This document shows positions 25,097 to 34,778 of a stretch of 64,000 nucleotides of DNA, one piece after another. The number at the start of each line of letters is the position of its first letter. Position 1 is the first letter of the stretch. Source of the stretch: an uncultured Ruminococcus sp. GTDB taxonomy: Bacteria > Bacillota > Clostridia > Oscillospirales > Ruminococcaceae. The stretch spans positions 15,873 to 79,872 of the forward strand of contig UPZA01000012.1 in NCBI GenBank assembly GCA_900538575.1, in the 5' to 3' direction. The notes under the pieces were generated by a model, which did not search any database, was not told the DNA's origin, and was given only the letters and a program-made list of their open reading frames with translations. Position numbers and translations under genes: made by a program.

Positions 25097-27670
25097 TCAC
25101 TTCTGGTTTTCAATAAAATCCCTGATCGCTTTGTCCACAGTTTTTACTTCCTCATAAAATTCAGATGCGGAAACTCGGTAGGCTCCGTTTCCCAGAATAA
25201 TAAGCTGCTCCATACCGTCTGACGTTGCAACTCTTACCTTCCTGTCTTTTCCTATCTGACTTGTCGCCTTTTGTATATACATATCGGCTGTTTCCGCTTC
25301 CTTTGTATAGACAACGCTTATATTATGGATTTTTTCTATTTCACCGGTATTGCCTTTGACCTTATAGGCGTCAAAAACCAATATAAGCTCACATTGCTTA
25401 AACGCCTGATAATTGCATAGGATATTGATAAGCTGACTTCTTGCAAGGTCAAGATTATTTTTTGCGATACCCTTTAAATTATCCCATGCAAAAATAATAT
25501 TATAGCCGTCAACAAGCAGATATTCCGGTCCTTTGAGAACAGGCTTTATTTTCTTGTTATCCGTTTCCGCAGTATTTTTTCTTCTGCGCTTGAACGCTTG
25601 TATTTTATCCCTGCGTACGGGACCGTAGGTTCGCTCAAAGATTTCCATAAGCTCTTTGTCGTCTGTAATACGTGAATAGTAGGTTTCCGTTTTTTTCAAA
25701 ATATCTATGTCTGAAGAGCTGTCATGTATTTTAAGGTAACGTTCAAGGTGCATATTATCATAAACCTCATTCCACTTTACGACATGTCCGGAGCCGTGAG
25801 AGCAGAAAACAGAATCCGCAGTGTTTTCAGTGTCAGAATCGCTGTTGTAGCCGATTTCATCAATTACCTTTTCGGAGTTTACGCACGGCTCATAGCCTTT
25901 GAAAGATAAATAAATCTTTCCTTTTCCACGGGTATATGCTTTTATTTCGTTTTGATAATCTCTTATTGAAGCTACCGGAGCGCTGCCGGATATTACAGTT
26001 AATTCCCCGTTAGAAGCCGGCGTTTCAAAACTGCCGTTCATTTGCTGAATGTCTGAAAGAGCCCGTCCGGTATTTTCGGAGGGAAGCCCGATTTTAAAAC
26101 TGTACCAGGGCTCAAGAAGAATACTTTCCGCGCATTTAAGACCGTGACGTACTGCACGGTAGGTTGCTTGCCTGAAATCTCCGCCTTCAGTATGCTTGGC
26201 ATGAGCCCGTCCGGAAACCAGGGTTATTCTCATGTCTGTTATAGGCGATCCTGTTAATACTCCTATATGCGTTTTTTCTTTAAGATGTGAAATAATAAGT
26301 CTTTGCCAATTCTTATCCAGTAAATCCTCACGGCAGTCTGTTGAAAAAATAAGTCCGCTTCCTCTTTTAAGAGGCTCTAAAATGAGATGTACTTCAGCAT
26401 AGTGACGCAGCGGTTCGTAGTGCCCAACGCCTTCAACTTTATTTGCGATAGTTTCTTTATACGCAATACTTCCAGGACCGAATTGCACGTTTATATCGAA
26501 TCTTTCGTAAATAATGTTTTTAAGGATTTCAAGCTGAATTTCGCCCATAAGCTGTATATGTATTTCCTTATGCTGTTCGTTCCAGATTATATGAAGCTGG
26601 GGATCCTCTTCTTCAAGCTTTCTCAGCTTTTTTATAACTGCATGAGGATCTGTTCCGTCCGGCAGTTTTACAGAATATGTAAGCACAGGCTCAAGCAGGG
26701 GATCGTCGGAATCAGCTTCCATGCCCAGGCCCTCCCCGGAATATGTTTTGGTAAGTCCGGTAACTGCACAGACTGTTCCGCTGTAAACTTCATTTGCGGT
26801 TATAAACTTTTCTCCGGAGTAAATGCGTATCTGGTTAATTTTTTCCTCCCAATCCTTTTTGTCCTGAGAAACTCCGTGAACGGCCGATCTAACTTTAAGA
26901 CTTCCTCCGGTTATTTTAAGGTGTGTAAGACGGTTTCCGGATTCGTCTTCGGTTATTTTGAACACCTTGGCTCCGAAGCTTTCAGAGTTGGGGGAGGATG
27001 GCGCATATCGGCAGAATATTTCCATAAAGCTTTCGATTCCGTTCAATTTAAGAGCTGAGCCGAAGCAGCATGGAAAAAGCTCTCTACTTCTGACAGCGTT
27101 TAAAATGTCCTCTTCTCTGACATTTCCATTGTCAAGATAGTATTGCATAATACTTTCGTCGCATTCGGCAAGTTCTTCATAGAGGAGGTCTTTATCAGAG
27201 TTTTCAAAATCGACGCACCTATAATCCAGCTTATTTTTCAGATCGATTATTATATTTTTACGGTCTATTCCCGGCATATCGGTCTTGTTTATAAAAATAA
27301 ATACAGGTATGCTATAACGTGTAAGAAGGCGCCATAAGGTTTCAGTATGACTCTGAACGCCGTCCGTGCCGCTGATGACAAGTATCGCACAATCAAGTAT
27401 CTGGAGAACTCTTTCGGTTTCCGTTGAAAAATCAGCATGTCCGGGAGTATCGAGCAAGGTTATTTCGGCGTTGTCAAGCTTTATAATTGCCTGCTTTGAA
27501 AATATAGTGATCCCTCGTTCTCTTTCAATACGGTCGGTGTCTAAATAGGTATTCCTGTGGTCTACACGTCCGGGCTTTCTTATAGTTCCTGTATGGTAGA
27601 GCATGGCCTCTGAAAGAGTGGTTTTACCTGAATCAACATGAGCAAGTATACCGGCTACTATACGTTTCAT
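25097..27670 (-). CDS. Tet(M)-like ribosomal-protection GTPase fused to a YacP/Rae1-type NYN nuclease domain
   Basis: The first 650 or so residues are an EF-G-like GTPase of the Tet(M)/TetW type: AHVDSGKTT (10-18), RGIT (52-55), DTPGH (74-78), NKTD (128-131) and the later EF-G domains including SGRAHAKHTEGGDFRQATYRA-type domain IV sequence. After a basic linker (near residues 690-712) comes a NYN domain, residues 716-857: LLVDGYNII with D721, D767 in LVFDAYKV, ETADMYI with D796, and VATSDGMEQ with D818. These match the NYN_YacP family (B. subtilis Rae1, a ribosome-dependent mRNA endonuclease). The 857 residues compare with about 640 for Tet(M). Resistance to tetracycline is not implied by similarity alone. 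Start follows AAAGGAAAG. Confidence 0.88.
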   Translation of the reverse strand: MKRIVAGILAHVDSGKTTLSEAMLYHTGTIRKPGRVDHRNTYLDTDRIERERGITIFSKQAIIKLDNAEITLLDTPGHADFSTETERVLQILDCAILVISGTDGVQSHTETLWRLLTRYSIPVFIFINKTDMPGIDRKNIIIDLKNKLDYRCVDFENSDKDLLYEELAECDESIMQYYLDNGNVREEDILNAVRSRELFPCCFGSALKLNGIESFMEIFCRYAPSSPNSESFGAKVFKITEDESGNRLTHLKITGGSLKVRSAVHGVSQDKKDWEEKINQIRIYSGEKFITANEVYSGTVCAVTGLTKTYSGEGLGMEADSDDPLLEPVLTYSVKLPDGTDPHAVIKKLRKLEEEDPQLHIIWNEQHKEIHIQLMGEIQLEILKNIIYERFDINVQFGPGSIAYKETIANKVEGVGHYEPLRHYAEVHLILEPLKRGSGLIFSTDCREDLLDKNWQRLIISHLKEKTHIGVLTGSPITDMRITLVSGRAHAKHTEGGDFRQATYRAVRHGLKCAESILLEPWYSFKIGLPSENTGRALSDIQQMNGSFETPASNGELTVISGSAPVASIRDYQNEIKAYTRGKGKIYLSFKGYEPCVNSEKVIDEIGYNSDSDTENTADSVFCSHGSGHVVKWNEVYDNMHLERYLKIHDSSSDIDILKKTETYYSRITDDKELMEIFERTYGPVRRDKIQAFKRRRKNTAETDNKKIKPVLKGPEYLLVDGYNIIFAWDNLKGIAKNNLDLARSQLINILCNYQAFKQCELILVFDAYKVKGNTGEIEKIHNISVVYTKEAETADMYIQKATSQIGKDRKVRVATSDGMEQLIILGNGAYRVSASEFYEEVKTVDKAIRDFIENQK

Positions 27671-27690
27671 TTTATCTTTCCTTTATTGTT

Positions 27691-27722
27691 AAATTAAACG
27701 ACACCGCTTTTCAGACGGTGCC
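27691..27722 (-). terminator. Terminator of the ACT-hom operon
   Basis: Read on the minus strand, GGCACCG and CGGTGTC form a stem with a short loop, followed by a T-rich stretch. It lies between the hom stop and the GTPase-NYN start, so the latter is probably transcribed separately. Confidence 0.65.
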
Positions 27723-27742
27723 GTTATAAAAATATTACATTA

Positions 27743-28960
27743 TTATTTTAGGACAGGTATCATTGATATAACGTCCGCTCCATTTGCTTCAAGCTTTTCC
27801 TTTAATTCATAGGCATGATTCAGCGTCATTTCTGAGGTGATAAAGCTTATCTGACCGGCTATACCGTTTATTTTTTCAAAATTCTTAATTATATCAAGTA
27901 TATTTTCAGGTTTTTCAACTCTGAAATAAACCGAAGCCTTAAAGTTATGCCAATCCTCTATAAAGGAATTGTCCTCTGCCGGTTCCCATGACTGAGAGAA
28001 TACGGTTTTATCATGTTTGACCGAATCTATAACGTCGCCTAAAACGGCGCTGGCGGTGGGCAGCTTACCTGCGCCTCTGCCGTAGAACAGCGTTTTGTCT
28101 ATTGCGTCGCCGCTTACCAATACAGCATTGAAAACGTCGTCCACTCTTGAAATAAGATTGTCGAACGGAACAATCATGGGCATTACAATCGGAAGTATTT
28201 TTCCATTGCCGACAGCGGATACCTTTGCAATAAGCTTGATTGAGCCGCCCCATTTGTTGACGATTTGAACATCTTCAAGCTTAATATCAGATATGCCTTC
28301 AGTATGAACGCTGTCAGGATATACGTGCTTTCCGTAGACAAGAGACGATATAATGCATATTTTGCGGCATGCGTCATGGCCTTCTACGTCTGCGGTCGGA
28401 TCCTTTTCAGCATATCCAAGCTTCTGCGCCAGTCTGAGTGCGTCCTCAAACTTCATACCGTCGTAAATCATCTTTGAGAGAATAAAATTTGTGGTTCCGT
28501 TTAGTATTCCTGCGACGCTGTCAATGTCGTTTGCGGCAAGGCATTTATGAAGAGGTCTTATAATCGGAATAGCGCCGCCAACGCTTGCTTCAAAGAAATA
28601 ATTGCAGTTATTTGCTCTTGCGATTGCCAGAAGCTCGTCTCCCTTTGCGGCAACCAGTTCTTTGTTTGAAGTTGAAACGCTTATGCCTCTTTCAAGGCAT
28701 TTTTTTGAAAATGTATAGGCGGGCTCTACTCCGCCCATACATTCAGCCACAGCTTTTATTTCATTATCGTTTATAATTTCATCTATGGTTTTAACAAATT
28801 TATTTTTGTATGGACTATCAGGGAATTCCCTTATGTCAAGAATGTATTTTACGTCCATTGGACGACCGGCTTTTTTTTCTATTTTGCTTTTGTTTTTATA
28901 GAACAACTCCACTACGCCTGATCCGACAACGCCGTAACCTAAAACTGCAAATTTTAACAT
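27743..28960 (-). CDS. hom: Homoserine dehydrogenase
   Basis: A 405-residue enzyme of the threonine/methionine branch of aspartate metabolism, reducing aspartate semialdehyde to homoserine with NAD(P)H. The NAD motif GYGVVGSGV is near the N-terminus, the family signature GILNGTTNFILSKM with AEKDPTADVEGHDACRK follows, and an ACT-like regulatory domain occupies the last 80 residues. GGAGGG directly upstream decides for the ATG at 28960; the TTG at 28972 overlaps that site. It follows an ACT-domain gene by 18 bases, as in many Firmicutes. Confidence 0.96.
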   Translation of the reverse strand: MLKFAVLGYGVVGSGVVELFYKNKSKIEKKAGRPMDVKYILDIREFPDSPYKNKFVKTIDEIINDNEIKAVAECMGGVEPAYTFSKKCLERGISVSTSNKELVAAKGDELLAIARANNCNYFFEASVGGAIPIIRPLHKCLAANDIDSVAGILNGTTNFILSKMIYDGMKFEDALRLAQKLGYAEKDPTADVEGHDACRKICIISSLVYGKHVYPDSVHTEGISDIKLEDVQIVNKWGGSIKLIAKVSAVGNGKILPIVMPMIVPFDNLISRVDDVFNAVLVSGDAIDKTLFYGRGAGKLPTASAVLGDVIDSVKHDKTVFSQSWEPAEDNSFIEDWHNFKASVYFRVEKPENILDIIKNFEKINGIAGQISFITSEMTLNHAYELKEKLEANGADVISMIPVLK

Positions 28961-28978
28961 AGTACCCTCCAATAATAT

Positions 28979-29419
28979 TTACTCGCCTGAAAGAAGCTGT
29001 ATATCTACAACGCCTCTTAATTCAGAGATAATTGATTTCATAGCGACCGCTTCCTCAAAGCTTTCGTTTAGCCTTAGGGATATTGTAACTGTTGCGACGC
29101 CGTCAATAGGAATGCTTTGATTGACAGTCAGTATATTTGCGCTGAGGTTGTGCAGTGAAACCAATACGCTTGAAAGTACTCCGGGTTCGTCCTTTAATAG
29201 CATATAAAGAGTGATAATTTTCTGCATAAGCTTTTCCTCATAGGAATAAACGCAGTCGCGGTATTTGTAATAAGCGCTTCTGGATACCCCTACCAGCTTG
29301 CAGGCGGCGGCTGAGCTTTTAGCCTCTTTATTAGCCATGATTTTTTTGACTTGAAGAACCTTTAAAATAACCTCAGGCAATACTGAAGAATCAACAACTA
29401 TCAAATGAGATTTATTCAT
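28979..29419 (-). CDS. ACT-domain protein (PheB/UPF0735 family)
   Basis: A 146-residue protein. The first half has a small helix-turn-helix-like region (KSSAAACKLVGVSRSAYYKY), and the second half is an ACT domain (LYMLLKDEPGVLSSVLVSL to GVVDIQLLSGE). The family commonly lies just upstream of homoserine dehydrogenase and is thought to sense amino acids; direct regulatory action here is inference. The start codon follows AGGAGTT and lies 72 bases after a good promoter. Confidence 0.9.
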   Translation of the reverse strand: MNKSHLIVVDSSVLPEVILKVLQVKKIMANKEAKSSAAACKLVGVSRSAYYKYRDCVYSYEEKLMQKIITLYMLLKDEPGVLSSVLVSLHNLSANILTVNQSIPIDGVATVTISLRLNESFEEAVAMKSIISELRGVVDIQLLSGE

Positions 29420-29490
29420 TATAACTCCTATTGAACGTATAATATAATTTAATCAGTCCACCAATGAAATACAATTGTTTTTCAAAATAT

Positions 29491-29519
29491 AATATAACAT
29501 ATAATCTGAGAATTGTCAA
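29491..29519 (-). promoter_or_regulatory. Sigma-A promoter of the ACT-hom operon
   Basis: On the minus strand TTGACA (29519-29514) and TATATT (29496-29491) are separated by 17 bases. The rest of the 262-base divergent region up to 29681 is AT-rich without a visible gene. Confidence 0.6.
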
Positions 29520-29681
29520 GTTTAGAAACAATTTAATAAGCTTCGACGGCTCTCCCGGTATATTTTCCGTATTTATACTTGTTTATTTCACATAATAACC
29601 ACAATTATATGTGAAAATAAATACAGATAAAGATAAATCACAGGGGGAATATTATTATATAATATTTTAGGGTGTGATTTT

Positions 29682-31748
29682 ATGAACAATTCAAAAAAAC
29701 TGGCGATAGTGATTTCAACGCTTATTATTTGCGCGTTTTCGATGACCGGATGTGAAGAAGGCGGCAGCGGTCAAAGCTCTGTTTCTGAAGCGGATTCCGT
29801 ACTTTCTGCGGAAAATGCTTCTGCGTTGTCCGCAGAAAGAAATAATAAGGAAACCGGCTCGGAGTATTTTGACAGCGATGATTTGAACGATACATATGAT
29901 GATATAACGGCCGTCATATCATTTACAGGAGACAGCGCAGATATAAACGGCGGCGGTGCAGAATTCTCAGACGGTAGAATAATTATAGAAAGCGGAGGGA
30001 CATTTTTATTTTCCGGTACGCTTTACGACGGACAGATTTATGTAAATACCAAGGATAAGGTTCATCTGGTTTTTAACGGAGTAAAAATATCTAATTCCGT
30101 TTCGTCTGCGGTATATATAGAAAATGCGGATAAAGCGGTCATAACAGTTGCAGAAGGCAGTGAGAATAATTTAAGCGACGCTGCCGATTATGTATATGAT
30201 AACAGCGAGGAAAATGAGCCGGACGCGGTTATATACAGTAAGGACGATCTTTCTGTAAACGGCGGGGGAACTTTGAATATAACCGCTAATTACAATGAAG
30301 GGATTACAAGCAAAAATGATCTGCGTATTAAGGATTCGGTAATAAATATAACATCTGTAGGAAATTCAATTAAGGGAAAGGATTCCCTTGCGATCATGGG
30401 AGCTAAGATAAATGCTCAGTCGCAGAGCGACGGTCTGAAATCCTCAAATGCCGAAGAAGACGGAAAAGGGTATATCGCTATAGAAAGCGGAGAATTTAAT
30501 ATAACTGCCGTTTCGGACGCTATACAGGCTGAAACGGAGCTTATTATAAATGGAGGGACGTTTGATATAAAAACAGGTAACGGCTCAGGCGATACTAACG
30601 CGGCTTCGTCCGATCAGATAGGCAGAGGTTTCGGAAGAGCGTCTGAAGGAAATTCCAATAAAACCGAGGACAGTGAAAAGGGTGTTAAAGCAGGAAATAA
30701 GCTTATTATAAACGATGGAACAATTACAGCCGACTGTACGGACGATACAGTGCATTCCAACGGAAATATAGAAATAAACGGCGGTACGTTGAATCTTTCT
30801 TCCGGTGACGACGGTATACATGCTGACGGAGAACTGACTGTCAACGGGGGCGAGATTTCTGTATTGAAGTCCTACGAGGGAATGGAAGGAACGGTTATTA
30901 CTATAAACGACGGTAATATCAGCGTAACTGCCAGCGACGATGGATTTAACGCGATCGAGGGATCTGCTGATGATGACGCTGAAAGCAGCGGTCAGAATAT
31001 CGGCAAAGGCTTCGGCGATGTGTCTGAAAATTGTATTTTAAACATAAACGGCGGTTATATTTATGTTAACGCAGGCGGAGACGGTCTTGATTCAAACGGC
31101 GTTATGAATATAAGCGGTGGAACCGTCATTGTTGACGGACCGGTAAACGATGGAAACGGCGCGCTTGATTCAGGTACGGAAATAAATGTCAGCGGGGGCA
31201 TTTTAATAGCTGCCGGAAGCTCGGGTATGGCGGAGTTTCCGTCCGACACGTCAACTCAGCCGTCTCTTGTCGTAGGGTTCGAACAATCATTGGACGCAGG
31301 GACGATCGTTTGCGTTCAGAATAAAAACGGTGAAAATATAATAACGTATTCTCCGTCTAAGAAATTTTCGTCTGTGATAATAAGCTCTCCGGATATAATA
31401 CAAGGCGAGAGTTACAGTATTTATTACGGAGGAAGCAGCAGCGGGACTGCAAAAGACGGTCTTTACAGCGGAGGAGAATATTCAGGCGGAACATTGCTTG
31501 AAACTGTTACAGCCGAATCAGCCGTAACTCAAGCGGGAACAGGAACTTTTGGACAAATGGGGGGAATTGGCCGCGGAGGTATGCCCGGTAATAACGGAAG
31601 TTTTGATCCTGAAAACGGTGAAATGCCGGATAACGGTTTTACTCATCCCGAAGGGATGACGCCTCCTAACGGCGGATCGTTCGACAACGTAACTCCTCCG
31701 GCTGAAGGCTACGGATTTGACGAAAAATCAAGCAGTGAAAATATTTAA
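29682..31748 (+). CDS. Secreted carbohydrate-binding-domain lipoprotein (DUF4353-like beta-helix)
   Basis: The 688-residue protein starts with a lipoprotein signal peptide: lipobox MTGC with C24. The body is a long series of short repeats of the type INGGTxxI, NINGGxI, DGIHADGELTVNGGEIS, typical of a right-handed beta-helix found in carbohydrate-binding domain proteins of gut Firmicutes. The last 110 residues are Gly/Asn/Pro-rich and low-complexity (GGIGRGGMPGNNGSF), probably a flexible tail. It is a single gene ended by a strong terminator. A role in surface attachment to polysaccharide or spore/cell-wall structure is possible; no catalytic motif is seen. Confidence 0.82.
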   Translation: MNNSKKLAIVISTLIICAFSMTGCEEGGSGQSSVSEADSVLSAENASALSAERNNKETGSEYFDSDDLNDTYDDITAVISFTGDSADINGGGAEFSDGRIIIESGGTFLFSGTLYDGQIYVNTKDKVHLVFNGVKISNSVSSAVYIENADKAVITVAEGSENNLSDAADYVYDNSEENEPDAVIYSKDDLSVNGGGTLNITANYNEGITSKNDLRIKDSVINITSVGNSIKGKDSLAIMGAKINAQSQSDGLKSSNAEEDGKGYIAIESGEFNITAVSDAIQAETELIINGGTFDIKTGNGSGDTNAASSDQIGRGFGRASEGNSNKTEDSEKGVKAGNKLIINDGTITADCTDDTVHSNGNIEINGGTLNLSSGDDGIHADGELTVNGGEISVLKSYEGMEGTVITINDGNISVTASDDGFNAIEGSADDDAESSGQNIGKGFGDVSENCILNINGGYIYVNAGGDGLDSNGVMNISGGTVIVDGPVNDGNGALDSGTEINVSGGILIAAGSSGMAEFPSDTSTQPSLVVGFEQSLDAGTIVCVQNKNGENIITYSPSKKFSSVIISSPDIIQGESYSIYYGGSSSGTAKDGLYSGGEYSGGTLLETVTAESAVTQAGTGTFGQMGGIGRGGMPGNNGSFDPENGEMPDNGFTHPEGMTPPNGGSFDNVTPPAEGYGFDEKSSSENI

Positions 31749-31804
31749 AAAAGCTATAGGTATAAATAGTATATTGTATATTGGTAAAACCACAGTAAAC
31801 TAAT

Positions 31805-31848
31805 AAACGCTTACAAAGGAGTATTCAGCTCTTTTGTAAGCGTTTTTA
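31805..31848 (+). terminator. Intrinsic terminator after the lipoprotein gene
   Basis: AAACGCTTACAAA and TTTGTAAGCGTTT form a perfect 13-base stem around a 15-base loop, followed by a T-rich tail. The A run on the other foot may let it also end the converging minus-strand gene. Confidence 0.85.
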
Positions 31849-31906
31849 TATTTTATAAGCGACCGGAAAATCATTTATTTAATTACCTGACGAGCAGTTT
31901 CTTGTA

Positions 31907-33841
31907 TCAATGGTCAATTTGGTTGGAAGGCGGGCGGCAAACATGGTTTTTGCATATATAGTAGGTCGTTTTGTCATTTAATAATGGATAATTTTCACAT
32001 TCAGTTATTGGTATTATATTGATAAGGAGTTTAGGGATTTTTTTAATTTTTTCGATATCTTGCATTTCCTTCACAACAGCGATAATATGCTCCGGAGGAT
32101 TTTCGTAAATAAGCTTAGCAAGTAAAAACATACAGTGACCTGCGGGATAATTCCGGGAGGATACGGACATGAATTTATTTTGACGTTCAATTAAATCTCT
32201 GTAAATATCTTTTTCTGTCAGTTGATATAATCTGACAAAGTTGTATGCCATAATCGAATTACCGCTGGGAACTGCTCCGTCAAAGGTTTCCTTTGGATTA
32301 ATAAAGAGTTCACAGTTATTTATTTCACTGAGATAAAATCCTCCGTTTTTATTATCTGCAAAAAGCTTTACGGCTTCTGAGCAGAAAAATTCTGCTTTAT
32401 TAAGATAATCTTTGTTTAAAGTTGAGTTGTAAAGCTCTGTCAGCGCCGAAATATAATAAGCGTAATCGTCAAGAAAGCTTTTGCCGGAACGGTTTCCGTT
32501 GCGAAAGCTTGTATATATCCTTTTATTTTTACATAAATTGTTTTCTATAAATTTTTGGGATTTTTTCGCTGAGTTCAGATATTTTTCATTACCGGATATT
32601 CTGTAAAGAATAGATAAAGCAGAAATCATCATAGAGTTCCATGAAACCAGAATTTTATCGTCAATGCGTAGCTTCATACGGTTTTTACGGTAATTGTAAA
32701 GCTTTTTGATTTCTTCGCTGAGGTCTGATGTCAAATCGTTGCTTTTAAGAAGATTTGGAATATTCCCAGATTCAAAATTGCCGGCTTCTGTAATATCAAA
32801 TAAACCGGCGAATTTTCTGCCGCCTTCTTCACCTAACACAGATAAAATTTCTTTTAAAGAAAACGTATAATATTTTCCTTCCACACCCTCGCTGTCGGCA
32901 TCCTGCGCGCTGTAAAATCCTCCTTCGGTAGACGTCATTTCTCTTAGTACATAATCCGCTGTTTTTTCAGCAGTGTTAAGATAAATATTATTTTTTGTTA
33001 TGCTATATACTGCTGAATATGAAATAATCATCAAAGCATTATCGTAAAGCATTTTTTCAAAATGAGGCGTCAGATAGAGGTTATCAGTTGAATATCTTGA
33101 AAAGCCGCAGCCTATTTGGTCAAAAATACCTCCCTTACGCATTTGAATAAGCGTTTTTTCAACCATATGAAGCGCTTTATCGTTATTTGTAAGATAGGCG
33201 TACATAGTTAAAAACATAAGATTGTGGGGTGATGGAAACTTTGGAGCGGATCCGAATCCGCCGTTAACGCTGTCAAAGCTTTCTGAAAAAATCTGCACCG
33301 CTTCTTCAATAGGATTTCCGTTCACAGGTTTATTGTGAATGTCCTGCATTTTTAGCTGTTTGATTATCATATCGGCCGAGTTTATGAGCTTATATCTGTT
33401 ATTTTGCCATTGACTTGAAATTGCATTAAGCAATTCAAAAAAGCCCGGCATTCCATTACGTGAATAAGGAGGAAAATATGTTCCAGCAAAAAACGGTTTT
33501 TTATCCCATGTCATAAAAATACTCATTGGCCAGCCTCCGCTGCCGGTAAATGCCTGACAAACAGACATATAAACGCTGTCAATATCAGGACGTTCATCTC
33601 TGTCGACCTTAATTGATATAAATTTTTCGTTAAGAATCTCTGCCGTTTTAAGGCTTTCAAAGCTTTCATGCGCCATAACGTGACACCAGTGACAGGAGCT
33701 GTATCCAATACTCAGAAAAATAGGCTTATCCTCTGCTCTTGCCTTTTCGAATGCTTCCTGACGCCATGGATACCAGTTGACAGGATTTTCTGAATGCTGT
33801 AAAAGGTAAGGGCTTGTTTCGTTTTTCAGCATATTGCTCAT
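31907..33841 (-). CDS. YyaL/SPATA20-like thioredoxin-domain protein (DUF255)
   Basis: A 644-residue protein with the family start NETSPYLLQHSENPVNWYPW and a thioredoxin-like motif C50-H-W-C53 in YSSCHWCHVMAHESFE, then an (alpha/alpha)6 barrel of the N-acylglucosamine 2-epimerase fold with HFEKMLYDNA and YSAQDADSEG. Family length is usually 620-690, so it is complete. Its activity is not established in bacteria; a redox or sugar-related role has been proposed. It is monocistronic on the minus strand, with GGAGAG before the ATG. Confidence 0.92.
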   Translation of the reverse strand: MSNMLKNETSPYLLQHSENPVNWYPWRQEAFEKARAEDKPIFLSIGYSSCHWCHVMAHESFESLKTAEILNEKFISIKVDRDERPDIDSVYMSVCQAFTGSGGWPMSIFMTWDKKPFFAGTYFPPYSRNGMPGFFELLNAISSQWQNNRYKLINSADMIIKQLKMQDIHNKPVNGNPIEEAVQIFSESFDSVNGGFGSAPKFPSPHNLMFLTMYAYLTNNDKALHMVEKTLIQMRKGGIFDQIGCGFSRYSTDNLYLTPHFEKMLYDNALMIISYSAVYSITKNNIYLNTAEKTADYVLREMTSTEGGFYSAQDADSEGVEGKYYTFSLKEILSVLGEEGGRKFAGLFDITEAGNFESGNIPNLLKSNDLTSDLSEEIKKLYNYRKNRMKLRIDDKILVSWNSMMISALSILYRISGNEKYLNSAKKSQKFIENNLCKNKRIYTSFRNGNRSGKSFLDDYAYYISALTELYNSTLNKDYLNKAEFFCSEAVKLFADNKNGGFYLSEINNCELFINPKETFDGAVPSGNSIMAYNFVRLYQLTEKDIYRDLIERQNKFMSVSSRNYPAGHCMFLLAKLIYENPPEHIIAVVKEMQDIEKIKKIPKLLINIIPITECENYPLLNDKTTYYICKNHVCRPPSNQIDH

Positions 33842-34002
33842 TTTATTCTCTCCTTCAAATTATGCTTAATATCATGTTCTGCGGATTTATATTTGATATT
33901 GTTTTCATTTTATCAGAAAAAATTCGCGTTGAATATCTTTCAAAATAAACGCTGAAATAATTGTAAGTCAATATAAATTTATTGAAAAACGATAAAATGA
34001 TA

Positions 34003-34031
34003 TTGACAAATAGTAATTAATATGCTATAAT
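34003..34031 (+). promoter_or_regulatory. Consensus sigma-A promoter of the DUF2975/HTH/DUF4173 operon
   Basis: Perfect TTGACA (34003-34008) and perfect TATAAT (34026-34031) with a 17-base spacer lie 30 bases before the DUF2975 ATG. Such a strong promoter on a small regulator operon suggests repression, possibly by the HTH protein of the operon, though no clear palindrome overlaps it. Confidence 0.8.
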
Positions 34032-34061
34032 TTCAGCAATAAAAGGAAAGGAAGGATATAT

Positions 34062-34523
34062 ATGCGAACTAAAACAAAATCATTGATTCTTTCAAGGATA
34101 CTTACTGCCGCAGCAACCGTTCTGATTATTATAATGACTTTTTTTGTTCCGTTTCTATCTCAATGGTATAATGAAAGCTATGTTGTTAAGGGATTTATCA
34201 AAAGCGTTGATATTACCGCAGTAATGATAATATTGCTTTATTTATGTGAAGCGTTCGGACTGACAGCTATATCCGCTTTGCACATTTTGCTTTCAAATAT
34301 ATCCAATGACAATGTTTTTGTAATTAAGAATATAATATGTCTCAGGGTAATATCATGGTCTTGCATGTTTGCCGGATGCGCGTTTTTCATTCTCGGCTTG
34401 TGGAGCTTTATTTTCTGGACTGCGGCATTTTTTGCTTTTATGCTTGGTCTTATTATAAGAGTTTTAAAGAATGTATTTGAAAAAGCTGTTGAAATCAAAT
34501 CGGAAAATGATTTTACTATTTAA
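34062..34523 (+). CDS. DUF2975 membrane protein
   Basis: A 153-residue protein with four hydrophobic segments (about residues 12-35, 47-72, 92-115 and 120-140) and a conserved-looking IKNIICLRVISWSCMF stretch, matching DUF2975. Genes of this family are nearly always followed by a YozG-type HTH gene, as here. AAGGAAAGGAAGG upstream of the ATG is a strong ribosome site. Its function is unknown; the membrane/HTH pair is thought to form a regulatory unit. Confidence 0.85.
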   Translation: MRTKTKSLILSRILTAAATVLIIIMTFFVPFLSQWYNESYVVKGFIKSVDITAVMIILLYLCEAFGLTAISALHILLSNISNDNVFVIKNIICLRVISWSCMFAGCAFFILGLWSFIFWTAAFFAFMLGLIIRVLKNVFEKAVEIKSENDFTI

Positions 34524-34536
34524 CGGAGGTGATTTA

Positions 34537-34761
34537 ATGCCTATTATAGTTAATCTGGATGTTATGATGGCAAAAAGGAAAATTTCTTCCGGTGAACTTG
34601 CAGAGAAAATTGGTATTACTCCTGCAAATCTTTCTATTTTAAAAAACGGAAAAGCCAAAGCGATCAGATTTTCAACACTGGATAAATTATGTAAGGCTCT
34701 CGAATGCCAGCCCGGAGATATACTTGAGTGGCGTTGTGAAAACAACAATATTAATAAATAA
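34537..34761 (+). CDS. YozG-like XRE-family HTH regulator
   Basis: A 74-residue single-domain regulator: IIVNLDVMMAKRKISSGELA, then KIGITPANLSILKNGKAK as the helix-turn-helix and LCKALECQPGDILEW as the closing helix. GGAGGTG at about 34524-34530 fixes the ATG at 34537; an open frame from 34471 overlaps the DUF2975 gene and is not used. It sits 13 bases after DUF2975 and 17 before the DUF4173-like gene, so the three are one operon. Confidence 0.92.
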   Translation: MPIIVNLDVMMAKRKISSGELAEKIGITPANLSILKNGKAKAIRFSTLDKLCKALECQPGDILEWRCENNNINK

Positions 34762-34778
34762 ACGGAAGGAGAAATATT

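Noticed and set aside
26387..27058. A 223-codon open frame on the plus strand
   Set aside because: It is antisense to the GTPase domain of the Tet(M)-like gene, has no ribosome site and no recognisable protein features.
25097..27670. A plain tetracycline-resistance gene
   Set aside because: Motifs are of the Tet(M) class, but the fused nuclease domain, length and chromosomal housekeeping neighbours do not support calling it a resistance determinant.
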